A DNA stretch of 9,825 nt from CAZGTQ01 sp964528575 (GTDB lineage Bacteria; Planctomycetota; UBA1135; GCA-002686595), in contig CAZGTQ010000186.1 in the NCBI GenBank assembly GCA_964528575.1, positions 1 to 9,825 on the forward strand. Reading direction: 5' to 3'. Numbering within the stretch: the first letter of the stretch is position 1; each line of letters begins with the position of its first letter. Both the position numbers and the translations under genes were made by a program. The notes under the pieces are model-generated. The model worked only from the letters and a program-made list of their open reading frames with translations. It was not told where the DNA came from and made no database searches. Shown here in pieces: positions 1 through 6,642 of the stretch.

Positions 1-222
1 GCGCGCCGCGGCGACCGCGCCCGAGAAGTCGCGCGCGAGCACGAGCACCTCGGCGCGCGCGCGCGCCGCGGCGAGCGGGTCCCGCACGTCCTCGAGCCGC
101 TCGAGCGCCGCCGCGACGCGCCCGGCCCGCGCCGCGGCGAGCGCCTCGTCGGCCGGCGTCTGAGCGGCGGCCGCGAGCGCGCTCAGCGCCCCAGCAGCGA
201 AGAGCCGCAGGAGCGCGCTCAC
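1..222 (-). CDS. Exported Ala-rich, possibly TPR-like protein (N-terminal part; runs off the left edge)
   Basis: Seen: 74 codons in frame from a GTG at 222-220 whose last two bases are shared with the TGA of the upstream gene (GTGA overlap). The first ~21 residues (begin MSALLRLFAAG, end near AAAAQT) look like a Sec signal peptide: one Arg, a hydrophobic Ala/Leu core and a possible cleavage site after the Ala run. The remaining visible part is Ala/Arg/Glu/Leu-rich and predicted helical (ADEALAAARAGRVAAALERL), with the small-residue spacing typical of tetratricopeptide or Sel1-like helix pairs, though no repeat can be confirmed from so short a piece. There is no Shine-Dalgarno sequence, so expression probably depends on coupling to the gene before it. 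Inferred: a periplasmic or envelope protein of unknown role, last visible member of the purM run. The C-terminus and true family are outside the window. Confidence 0.6.
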   Translation of the reverse strand, partial: MSALLRLFAAGALSALAAAAQTPADEALAAARAGRVAAALERLEDVRDPLAAARARAEVLVLARDFSGAVAAAR

Positions 223-1850
223 GGTGTGCCGCGCAGCCGCGCGCGACCCTCCTCGATCGAGCGCATTTGGAGCGGCTCGATCGGATTCGTGTCGTCGGTG
301 AGCACGACGCCGTCGCCGCCGTGCTCGAACAGACACCAGGCGCCGTCGATCTCGCGCTTGGGCAGCAGCGCGTCCGGGACCGGCCCCGCCGCGCCCCACG
401 CGTCCGTGCCCGGCACCGGGGGGCGCGCGTCGCGGCGCGCGAACAGCACGTAGTTGCGCGCGCTCGGCACGCGCAGCGCGAGCACCTGCGTCTCGAAAGC
501 GGCCGCGATCGTCGCGGCGAGCGCGCGGACGACGGGGTCGTCGAAGCCCCAGCCGCCGACGTTCGTCACGAGCCAGCCGCCCCGGACGAGGCGCTCGCGC
601 GCGGCGCGAAACAGCTCGACCGTCGACAGGTGCGGCGGGATCTCGAACTGGTTCGCGTAGACGTCGAGCACGATCTGGTCGAACGCTCCCTGGGTGCGCT
701 CGAGCGCGACGCGCGCGTCGATGCCCGCGTGCACGACGAGCCGCTCGTGCTCGCGCGGCAGCCCCAGGTGCGCGCGCCCGGCCGCGACGACCTCGGGATC
801 GAGCTCGACGCCGACCATCTCCAGCCGCACGTCCTCGGGCAGCGCACCCTCGAGCACGCGCCACGTCGTGCCGGCGCCCATCCCGAGCACGAGCACGCGC
901 CACGTGCCCTCCGCGCGCGCCCACCACGCCGGCAGCGCGAAGTCGTCGTAGTAGTGCCCCTCGCCGAGCAGGCCGAGCCGCGGGCTCCACACCGACTGGA
1001 ACGAGTCGAGCCCCTCGTTGACGGTGAGCCAGCGCCGCTCGTCCTCGCCCGTGCTCGCCAGCACGCGGATCCACTGGTACGCCGACTGCGCGCGCGCGAT
1101 CTCGCGCGTCCCCGCGCGCGGGTCGGGCAGCGCAATCTGCGAGCGCAACACGCCGGCCGCGAGCCCGACGAGCGCGAGCGCGCACGTGACGAGCGCGGCG
1201 CGGCTCGCCCCGCGTTGCAGCCAGAGGCCGAGCGCGCCGGCCGCGGCGAGCGTGACACCCGCGCCGAGGAACGTCGCGTCGATCCCCGCGCGCGGCAGCA
1301 GCACGTGCGTCGTCGCGAACGTCCCGGCGATGCTCCCCAGCGTCGAGGCGGCGAGCACGCGCCCGCCGGCGGTTCCCGCGTGGCTGCCGGTCGCGAGCTG
1401 GAGCGCCTCGACGGCGAGCGGCCCGACCGCGCCCAGCAGGAGCGCGCTCGGCAGGAACAGCGCACAGGACGCGGCGAGGCTCCCCCACCCGATCAGGCCC
1501 GCGGCGTCGTGCAGCGCGACGTCGCCCGGCATGAAGAGCGCGCACACCGGAGCGGCGAGCGCCGGCAGCCAGACGGTGACCAGGCCCGAGACGAGCAGGC
1601 ACGCGCCCAGACGCGCGAGCGGCCGCGGCCCGCGCGAGAGCCGCGCGCCGACGAGGTAACCCAGCGTGAGCCCGAGCAGGATCACCCCGATGACGTTCGT
1701 CCAGACGGCGAGGCTCGAGCCGAACCACGGCGCGAGCATCCGCACGGCGGACAGCTCGACCGTCATCGTGCCCGCGCCCGCGACCGTCGCGACGGCGAGC
1801 AACAGCGCGGAGCCGAGGCGCGGCGCTCGCCCCTGGGCTCCGCCGGTCAC
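219..1850 (-). CDS. Membrane-anchored spermidine-synthase-like protein (fused transporter-like/aminopropyltransferase-like)
   Basis: Seen: 543 residues from a GTG at 1850 overlapping the upstream TGA by 4 bases. Residues ~12-240 are hydrophobic with about seven membrane spans (for example 12-33, 48-70, 79-100, 120-146, 165-185, 191-211, 217-236). Residues ~295-475 form a class I S-adenosylmethionine-type Rossmann fold: GHYYDDF at 298-304, the glycine loop GMGAG at 323-327, the acidic strand end VELD at 348-351, and the post-strand-4 segment LDVYANQF (395-402) leading to PPHLSTVELF, followed by LVRGGWLVTNV. This order matches the spermine/spermidine synthase family, in particular the bacterial proteins annotated as fused MFS/spermidine synthase. 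The Asp in LDVY sits where the catalytic Asp of SpeE lies, but the usual D-x-x-D-P stretch is changed, so polyamine synthesis should not be assumed. Inferred: a membrane enzyme transferring an alkyl group from a SAM-like donor to an unknown acceptor. Confidence 0.85.
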   Translation of the reverse strand: MTGGAQGRAPRLGSALLLAVATVAGAGTMTVELSAVRMLAPWFGSSLAVWTNVIGVILLGLTLGYLVGARLSRGPRPLARLGACLLVSGLVTVWLPALAAPVCALFMPGDVALHDAAGLIGWGSLAASCALFLPSALLLGAVGPLAVEALQLATGSHAGTAGGRVLAASTLGSIAGTFATTHVLLPRAGIDATFLGAGVTLAAAGALGLWLQRGASRAALVTCALALVGLAAGVLRSQIALPDPRAGTREIARAQSAYQWIRVLASTGEDERRWLTVNEGLDSFQSVWSPRLGLLGEGHYYDDFALPAWWARAEGTWRVLVLGMGAGTTWRVLEGALPEDVRLEMVGVELDPEVVAAGRAHLGLPREHERLVVHAGIDARVALERTQGAFDQIVLDVYANQFEIPPHLSTVELFRAARERLVRGGWLVTNVGGWGFDDPVVRALAATIAAAFETQVLALRVPSARNYVLFARRDARPPVPGTDAWGAAGPVPDALLPKREIDGAWCLFEHGGDGVVLTDDTNPIEPLQMRSIEEGRARLRGTP

Positions 1851-3157
1851 TTCGAGCCGGTCTCGGTCCCGCCCGCTTCGGCGGTCCCGTCCGACGCCTT
1901 CGCGGGCGCCGGAAGGTCGTAGGTGCCGAAGTTCGTGTAGAGCCCGCCGGGGTCGCCGCTGTTGTAGTAGAGCGTCAGCAGCATCTCCAGGTTGCGGCCG
2001 AGCACCTGCTCGTGGACCGTCCCGTTGCACACGACGCGGATCGGCTTGCTCATGTCGACGAGCGCGTCGTTGAACGAGACGATGACGGTGCCGATGTGCT
2101 CGCCTTCGATCTCGATCGTGTTGCTCGCGCGGTCGACCTTGGCGTCGACGCGCGCCTTGCCGGGCTCGAAGCGGTCGACCTTGAGCCAGTACGCGCTCTG
2201 GTGCAAGTGCCCCGCGGGCGCGTACGACACGTGCGCGGGATACGAGTCGCGCTCCTGCTGCCGCAGCCACGCCCCGACCTCGGTCAGCGTCGCATCGGGG
2301 TCGATCGTGCTGTTCTCGTGGCCGAGCTTCTTCGACTCCTCCGCGAACGCCGTGCAGTTCGCGCCGCCGCCGGCGAACAGCGTCGGGATGCTGCGGAAGT
2401 TCACCGCGCTCTGCGCGTTCATGTCGCCGGCGCGTCCGACGACGCCGGCGAAGCGCGACGGATAGCGCGCCGCGATCGCGACCGCCGCGTCGACGCCCGC
2501 GTTGCCCGAGCCGGCGAGGAACGTGCGGTCGGCGTCGATCGCGAGGTTCTTCGAGAGCCAGCCGAGCGTGCGCATCGCTTGCGCGACGCCGCCGCGGAAC
2601 CCCTCGCCCAGGATCGGCCACTCGGACACGGTGCCGGGCATCTCGACCGCCGCGATGATGAAGTTGTCGCGCAGATCGTTGTCCATCCAGGCGTCGTCGA
2701 TGTGCGCCTTGGGCGTCTTGTCCTCCTCGTTGGGGATCGCGATGATCAACGGGTACGGACCGTCGCTCGAGCGATAGCTCTTCGGCACCCAGACCGCGAA
2801 CTTGAACGTCGCGTCGCCGGCCTTCTCCGCGTACTCCTCGACCTTGCCCTTCTTGGCGTTGCGGTCCGAGTACTCGACCGCGTGATAGAACGCCGCCTCG
2901 AGGTCCTCGATCAGCGCGAGCGGGTCGTCGACCTTCGCCTTCTTCTTCGCCTTCTCGAGCGCTTCGTTCAGCTCCTCGAGGGCCTCGGCGACCTTCTCGT
3001 TCGACTTGCGAGCCTGCAGCCATTCGCCGACCGCCTTGCCGAGGCTCTCCTGGTCGCGCGCGCTGAGCACCTCCTCGCGCGGAGCGAAGGCGCCACCGGC
3101 GAAGGGGACGCCGGCGAGCAGCAGGGCGGCGGAGACAAGCGTGGTTCTGTTCAGCAT
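1847..3157 (-). CDS. Exported alpha/beta-hydrolase-like protein, probably catalytically inactive
   Basis: Seen: 436 residues from the ATG at 3157, 23 bases after the preceding gene. Residues 1-25 are a Sec signal peptide (MLNRTTLVSA, Leu/Ala core, cut near GGAFA). Residues 30-115 are highly charged, Lys/Glu-rich and helical, possibly coiled coil. From ~117 a peptidase/esterase-type alpha/beta-hydrolase core begins (FAVWVPKSY, then PYPLIIAIPN). The nucleophile elbow expected as G-x-S-x-G reads GSGNAG at 216-221, so the position normally held by Ser is Gly218. The usual acid site after strand 7 reads GGGANC (263-268) with no Asp. A His is retained in AGHLHQ (315-320). Residues ~323-385 form a beta-rich tail (IEIEGEHIG, then MSKPIRVVCNG) as in prolyl-oligopeptidase/PHB-depolymerase-like proteins of planctomycetes. 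Inferred: a secreted binding or structural pseudo-enzyme; it could still be active if Ser217 or another residue serves. It has 25 Lys, while the preceding gene product has none. Confidence 0.75.
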   Translation of the reverse strand: MLNRTTLVSAALLLAGVPFAGGAFAPREEVLSARDQESLGKAVGEWLQARKSNEKVAEALEELNEALEKAKKKAKVDDPLALIEDLEAAFYHAVEYSDRNAKKGKVEEYAEKAGDATFKFAVWVPKSYRSSDGPYPLIIAIPNEEDKTPKAHIDDAWMDNDLRDNFIIAAVEMPGTVSEWPILGEGFRGGVAQAMRTLGWLSKNLAIDADRTFLAGSGNAGVDAAVAIAARYPSRFAGVVGRAGDMNAQSAVNFRSIPTLFAGGGANCTAFAEESKKLGHENSTIDPDATLTEVGAWLRQQERDSYPAHVSYAPAGHLHQSAYWLKVDRFEPGKARVDAKVDRASNTIEIEGEHIGTVIVSFNDALVDMSKPIRVVCNGTVHEQVLGRNLEMLLTLYYNSGDPGGLYTNFGTYDLPAPAKASDGTAEAGGTETGSK

Positions 3158-3180
3158 GGTTCGGTCCGTCGTCAGGGTCT

Positions 3181-4050
3181 TCAGTCTCGAGCGGCGCCCG
3201 GCAGAAGGGCGATCCCCCAGCCGCGCAGGGCCCACGCGTGCGGCTCTTCGTCGAGCAGGAGGGCGCGGAACCCCGCGCGCGCTCGGGAGAATTCGTCGTC
3301 GGCGAGATCCTCGCGCGCCAGCATCAGCGCCGCGTCGAGCGAGCCGAGCGCGAGCGCGCGACCCAGCCAGTCGCACGCGGCGCGCTCGTCGCCGCGCCCG
3401 AGCGCGAAGAGACCGCGGTTGCTCCAGAGCTCGTGGCGCTGTGCGTCGGTGAGGCTCTCGCCGTGCTCGCTCTCGCGCCGCGCGAGGACCGCGTCCGCCT
3501 CCTCGAGGCGGCCGGCGCGGTGCAGCGTCGTCGCCAGGTTGAGCGCGCTCCAGTGCGCGTCGTAGCGCCGGTGCAGCCCGCCCTGGACGACGATCGCGTC
3601 GTCCAACCACAGGCGCTCGGTCGCGAGCTCGATGCCGTAGCGCCACGCGAGATCGAGCTGCGCGCGCGTCGGCTCGCGCTCCAGCGCGAGCGCGCGCACG
3701 ATCGCCCGCGCGCGGGCGGGACTGGGCGGGATCACCTCGGCGGCGATCCACGTCGCCACGCCCTCGTACGGCCACTCCGCAGCGCTCGCGTCCGCCGCGA
3801 CCGGTCGCGTTTGCGCGCTCGGGACGCGTCCGGGCGTGCGCTCGAGCCTCAGCCAGCACGCGAGCAGGTCGCCCTCGACCGTCTCGACGTTGCGCTCGGC
3901 AATCGCATCGAGCTCGCCGAGCAGCCGCGCGCGCTCCTCGCTCTCGCTCGAGCGCAGGCGCAGCGCGTCCGCGAAGACGGCGTCCCAATCCTCGTCCGCG
4001 GCCGGCAGGACGGCGAGCAGCGCGAGCGGGACGGCCGCGAGCGCCCTCAT
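3181..4050 (-). CDS. Exported TPR-like helical repeat protein of unknown function
   Basis: Seen: 289 residues. The ATG at 4050 overlaps the purM TGA (ATGA), and a good GGAGGT lies 9 bases upstream inside purM, so the start is well supported. Residues 1-18 (MRALAAVPLALLAVLPA) are a short Sec signal peptide. The rest is helical and acidic/Arg-rich with no Lys. Two or three tetratricopeptide-like helix pairs can be read in the C-terminal half: 165-192 (HWSALNLATTLHRAGRLEEA), 207-236 (LWSNRGLFALGRGDERAACD) and ~240-266. Single Cys at 65 and 226 are unlikely to be structural. Known: TPR folds mediate protein contacts and are common in exported envelope proteins. Inferred: a periplasmic scaffold or partner of the hydrolase-like and membrane proteins encoded after it. 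No catalytic motif was found and no gene name can be given. Conservation of the family is unknown from sequence alone. Confidence 0.72.
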   Translation of the reverse strand: MRALAAVPLALLAVLPAADEDWDAVFADALRLRSSESEERARLLGELDAIAERNVETVEGDLLACWLRLERTPGRVPSAQTRPVAADASAAEWPYEGVATWIAAEVIPPSPARARAIVRALALEREPTRAQLDLAWRYGIELATERLWLDDAIVVQGGLHRRYDAHWSALNLATTLHRAGRLEEADAVLARRESEHGESLTDAQRHELWSNRGLFALGRGDERAACDWLGRALALGSLDAALMLAREDLADDEFSRARAGFRALLLDEEPHAWALRGWGIALLPGAARD

Positions 4051-5117
4051 CTCCAACGCACCTCCGGCTTGTCGCCGCGCGCCGGCTCGAGGCGGCCCAG
4101 CTCGACCGGCTCCTCGCCCGCCTCGCGCAGGACCTCGATCACGCTCGGCGCGTCGAGCGCTTCGACGACGAGGATCATCCCGATGCCCATGTTGAACGCA
4201 CGGTGGGCCTCGTCGGTCGCGATGCCGCCGCCGTCGACGATCAGGCGGAACAGGCCCGGCGGCTTCCACGCTTGGCGGTCGACGATCGCATCGGTGCGGC
4301 CGAGCACGCGCACGAGGTTGCCGGGGATGCCGCCGCCGGTGATGTGCGCGAGGGCGGCGATGCGACGCTCCTGGAGCAGCGGCCAGAGCACCTGATAGTA
4401 CGAGCGGTGCGGCGCGAGCAGCGCTTCGGCGACGCTCGCTCCTTCCAGCTCGTCGGGGCGGTCGTGCAGGTCGAGCCCGAGCACGTCGAACAGCACCTTG
4501 CGCGCGAGCGAGTAGCCGTTCGTGTGCAGCCCCACCGAGCGCAGGCCGATCAGCACCTGGCCCGGCGCGACGCGCGAGCCGTCGAGGAGCTTGTCGCGCT
4601 CCACCGCGCCGACGAGGAAGCCGACGAGGTCGAAGTCGCCCTCGGCGTACAGACCCGGCATCTCGGCGGTCTCGCCGCCCAGGAGCGCGAGCCCGTTGTC
4701 GCGGCACGCCTCGGCGCAGCCGCGCACCAGGTCGGCGACGACCGCCGGATCGAGCCGGCCCACCCCGACGTAGTCGAGGAAGAACAGTGGTCGGGCCCCC
4801 TGGGCCAGGACGTCGTTGATGCAGTGCTGCACCAGGTCCCGCCCCACGGTGTCGTAGATCCGCGCCCGCTTGGCGACGTCGAGCTTGGTGCCGACGCCGT
4901 CCGCGCTCGCGACGAGGATCCAGTCGGCGCAGCCGACCTTCGCGAGATCGAACAGTCCACCGAAGAGGCCGACGTCGCCCAGGACGCCGGGCGTGAAGCT
5001 GGCGCGGATCGCGTCCCGCACCCGGCGCAGGGCCTCGTCCTGGGCGTCGATGTCGACGCCGGCGTCCCGGTAGGTCAACCCGGAGTGCGGGGCGCGCTGT
5101 CCCAAAGGAGTCGTCAC
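4047..5117 (-). CDS. purM: Phosphoribosylformylglycinamidine cyclo-ligase (AIR synthetase)
   Basis: Known: PurM closes the imidazole ring of FGAM with ATP to give aminoimidazole ribonucleotide, step five of de novo purine synthesis, in the cytoplasm, as a homodimer. Seen: 356 residues, close to the ~345 of E. coli PurM, with the family blocks in order: YRDAGVD (16-22), SADGVGTKL (71-79, ATP/metal loop), ND and ARPLFFLDY (101-116), GGETAEMPG (147-155), GLHTNGYSL (196-204), HITGGG (258-263) and FNMGIGM (308-314). The start is GTG at 5117, which leaves a normal N-terminus just before the first conserved block; the open frame continues to 5405 but the extra part is Arg-rich and unlike the family. 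No Shine-Dalgarno sequence precedes it. It is the first gene of the minus-strand run, divergent from dxr, and its TGA overlaps the next ATG. The frequent partner purN is not adjacent. Confidence 0.97.
   Translation of the reverse strand: MTTPLGQRAPHSGLTYRDAGVDIDAQDEALRRVRDAIRASFTPGVLGDVGLFGGLFDLAKVGCADWILVASADGVGTKLDVAKRARIYDTVGRDLVQHCINDVLAQGARPLFFLDYVGVGRLDPAVVADLVRGCAEACRDNGLALLGGETAEMPGLYAEGDFDLVGFLVGAVERDKLLDGSRVAPGQVLIGLRSVGLHTNGYSLARKVLFDVLGLDLHDRPDELEGASVAEALLAPHRSYYQVLWPLLQERRIAALAHITGGGIPGNLVRVLGRTDAIVDRQAWKPPGLFRLIVDGGGIATDEAHRAFNMGIGMILVVEALDAPSVIEVLREAGEEPVELGRLEPARGDKPEVRWR
4060..4065 (-). promoter_or_regulatory. Strong Shine-Dalgarno site for the TPR-like gene, inside the purM 3' end
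   Basis: The minus strand reads GGAGGT here, followed by 9 bases and then ATG at 4050. It is the only strong anti-16S match in front of any start in the window. It lies within the last codons of purM, so the TPR-like gene can be initiated independently even though its start overlaps the purM stop. It supports the chosen start. Confidence 0.7.
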
Positions 5118-5188
5118 GGCGGGCTCGTCACGGCGCGTGCGGTGGAGCGGTCGCTCGGCGGAGGGCGGGGCACGCCGAACGAGCCGCG

Positions 5189-5208
5189 GGAAGGCTGCGG
5201 AAGGCTGC
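5189..5208. repeat. 10-base perfect tandem repeat upstream of purM
   Basis: The unit GGAAGGCTGC occurs twice head to tail (5189-5198 and 5199-5208). Ten bases is close to one helical turn, so the copies face the same side of DNA. It lies about 70-90 bases upstream of the purM start, just downstream of a possible minus-strand -10. It could be a regulator site, a 5'-UTR element or chance duplication. Confidence 0.55.
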
Positions 5209-5209
5209 C

Positions 5210-5215
5210 AGGATA
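5210..5215 (-). promoter_or_regulatory. Possible -10 hexamer for the purM run
   Basis: The minus strand reads TATCCT (4 of 6 matches to TATAAT) in one of the few less GC-rich spots of the region. It would place a transcript start about 85 bases upstream of the purM GTG. No recognisable -35 hexamer is found 16-18 bases upstream, so this is weak. Confidence 0.2.
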
Positions 5216-5327
5216 ACCGGCGGGTGCGCAGGGGCGAGCGCTTCTCCGCTCCTGGAGCCGTTCCACGCCTTCTTGTAACCCGCCCGGGCCGGCCGTTCAC
5301 GCCTGCGCGCGCCGCTCCTGCCCGCCG

Positions 5328-5357
5328 TTCGAACCGACCGGCCGGTTGGCCTACACT
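5328..5357 (+). promoter_or_regulatory. Possible sigma-70-type promoter for dxr
   Basis: TACACT at 5352-5357 (4 of 6 to TATAAT) lies in the most AT-rich stretch close to dxr. With an 18-base spacer it is preceded by TTCGAA at 5328-5333 (only 3 of 6 to TTGACA). The transcript would begin near 5364, leaving a leader of about 50 bases before the dxr ATG. The spacer is largely filled by a palindrome. This rests on spacing and composition only. Confidence 0.3.
5334..5349. repeat. 16-base near-perfect palindrome in the putative dxr promoter spacer
   Basis: CCGACCGGCCGGTTGG is self-complementary except for one mismatched pair; its central 10 bases (ACCGGCCGGT, 5337-5346) are perfect. It sits between the proposed -35 and -10 of dxr, where a repressor or MerR-type activator could bind. 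In DNA this GC-rich, short GC palindromes also arise by chance. Confidence 0.35.
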
Positions 5358-5413
5358 AGGACGCGCACACGCCCGCCCGTCGCGCCGACGCGGTCCCGGG
5401 TGCACCCGCGCCC

Positions 5414-6583
5414 ATGCGTTCGCTCCTCCTCCTCGGCAGCACCGGCTCGATCGGCACCCAGACGCTCGACATCGCGCGCAGGAGCCGCGACCGGCTGCGC
5501 GTCGTCGGCCTGGGCGCGGCCCGCTCGTGGGAAGCCCTGCGCGACCAGGCGCTGGAGCTGCGCCCCGCGGTCGTCGGCCTGGTCGACGCCGCGGCGGCCG
5601 AGCGGCTGCGCGAGGCGCTGCCGGCCGAGATCGCCGTCGTCGGCGGGCCGGACGCGATGGAGCGGCTCGCCGCGGAAGTGGACTACGACGTGTGCGTGCA
5701 CGGGGTCGTCGGCGCCGCCGGCGTGCGGCCGTCGGTGCGCGTGCTCGAGCGCGGCAAGACGCTCGCGCTCGCGAACAAGGAGTCGCTCGTCGTCGCCGGC
5801 GCCGAGCTCATGCGGATCGCGCGCGAGCACGGCGCCACGATCCTGCCCGTCGACAGCGAGCACTGCGCGATCTTCCAGTGCCTGCGCGGCGAGCGCCTCG
5901 ACCGCGTGCGCAGGGTGCTGCTCACGGCCAGCGGCGGACCGCTGCGCGACCTCGATCTCGCGCGCTTCGACGAAGTGACGCCGGCCATGGCGCTCGCGCA
6001 CCCGAACTGGGACATGGGGCCGCGCATCACGGTCGGGTCCGCGACGCTGATGAACAAGGCGCTCGAGGTCATCGAGGCGCACCACCTGTTCGGTCTCGAG
6101 GCCGAGCGGATCGAGGTCGTGCTGCACCGCCAGTCGCTCGTGCACTCGATGGTCGAGTTCGTCGACGGCTCGGTCGTCGCGCAGCTCGGGCCGCCCGACA
6201 TGCGCGGTCCGATCCACTACGCGCTCCACCATCCCGACCGCGCGCCCGCCGACCTGCGCGGCTTCGACTTCGACCTGTTCCGCCGGCTCGACTTCGAACG
6301 GCCCGATCCCGCGCGCTTCCCCACGCTCGCGCTCGGCTACCGCTGCCTCGAGCTCGGCGACGACGCCGGCGCGGTGCTCAACGCCGCCGACGAGGTCGCG
6401 GTCGCCGCGTTCCTCGAAGGCGCGATCCCGTTCCACGAGATCTGGCGCATCAACCGCGACGCGCTGGAGCGCCAGGCGTCCCCCGCGGGAGCGCGCCACG
6501 ACGTGGATGGCTTGTTGCAGGCCGACCGCCGCGCTCGCGAGCACGCGCAGGGCCGGATCGAGACCCTGGCGACGCCCCGATGA
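5414..6583 (+). CDS. dxr: 1-deoxy-D-xylulose 5-phosphate reductoisomerase
   Basis: Known: Dxr converts DXP to 2-C-methyl-D-erythritol 4-phosphate with NADPH and a divalent metal, the committed step of the MEP isoprenoid pathway, in the cytoplasm; it is the fosmidomycin target. Seen: 389 residues of normal length with all hallmarks: the nucleotide-binding GSTGSIG (8-14), LANKESLV (119-126), PVDSEHCAIFQ (145-155) with metal ligands Asp147 and Glu149, TASGGP (171-176), HPNWDMG (196-202) and SATLMNKALEVIEA (209-222). By alignment with E. coli, His196, Ser209, Asn214, Lys215 and Glu218 match the substrate and metal residues. LNAADEVAV (322-330) marks the C-terminal domain. The segment between the metal loop and TASGGP is ten residues shorter than in E. 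coli. The ATG at 5414 gives the usual N-terminus although no Shine-Dalgarno sequence precedes it. It is the first gene of the plus-strand run; 59 bases without a clear terminator separate it from rseP. Confidence 0.98.
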   Translation: MRSLLLLGSTGSIGTQTLDIARRSRDRLRVVGLGAARSWEALRDQALELRPAVVGLVDAAAAERLREALPAEIAVVGGPDAMERLAAEVDYDVCVHGVVGAAGVRPSVRVLERGKTLALANKESLVVAGAELMRIAREHGATILPVDSEHCAIFQCLRGERLDRVRRVLLTASGGPLRDLDLARFDEVTPAMALAHPNWDMGPRITVGSATLMNKALEVIEAHHLFGLEAERIEVVLHRQSLVHSMVEFVDGSVVAQLGPPDMRGPIHYALHHPDRAPADLRGFDFDLFRRLDFERPDPARFPTLALGYRCLELGDDAGAVLNAADEVAVAAFLEGAIPFHEIWRINRDALERQASPAGARHDVDGLLQADRRAREHAQGRIETLATPR

Positions 6584-6642
6584 ACCTCCGGACGCGATCG
6601 ACGTCTCCTCTCGGGGCGCCGCTCGTCCGATAGACCCTCCGC

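Larger units (their letters stand above)
5118..5413. other. Divergent intergenic region between purM and dxr
   Basis: These 296 bases separate two oppositely transcribed genes, so promoters for both should lie here. No reading frame with family motifs was found. The region contains slightly less GC-rich islands (around 5210-5216, 5273-5279 and 5351-5359), a 10-base tandem repeat and a 16-base near-palindrome, listed separately. No clear riboswitch fold (for example a purine aptamer) or intrinsic terminator was recognised. Confidence 0.8.

Noticed and set aside
53..66. Alternating (GC)7 tract that could form Z-DNA
   Set aside because: It lies inside an Ala/Arg-rich coding stretch where such runs follow from codon bias; nothing else points to a structural role.
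267..1922. 551-codon plus-strand open frame
   Set aside because: It is antisense to the spermidine-synthase-like gene, with Arg/Ala/Glu/His-biased composition typical of GC-driven shadow frames and no recognisable motif.
1851..3023. Long upstream extension (391 codons) of the spermidine-synthase-like reading frame
   Set aside because: It is Arg/Gly-rich, has no domain signal and lies in a different frame of the hydrolase-like gene, which has a signal peptide and fold motifs. The GTG at 1850 overlapping the TGA is the better start.
5118..5405. N-terminal extension of purM to an ATG at 5405
   Set aside because: It would add 96 Arg/Pro-rich residues unlike any PurM and cross the putative promoters; PurM length is normal from the GTG at 5117.
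6584..6642. Possible terminator or separate promoter between dxr and rseP
   Set aside because: The 59 bases have no convincing hairpin with T-run and no promoter pair, so the two genes are treated as one unit.
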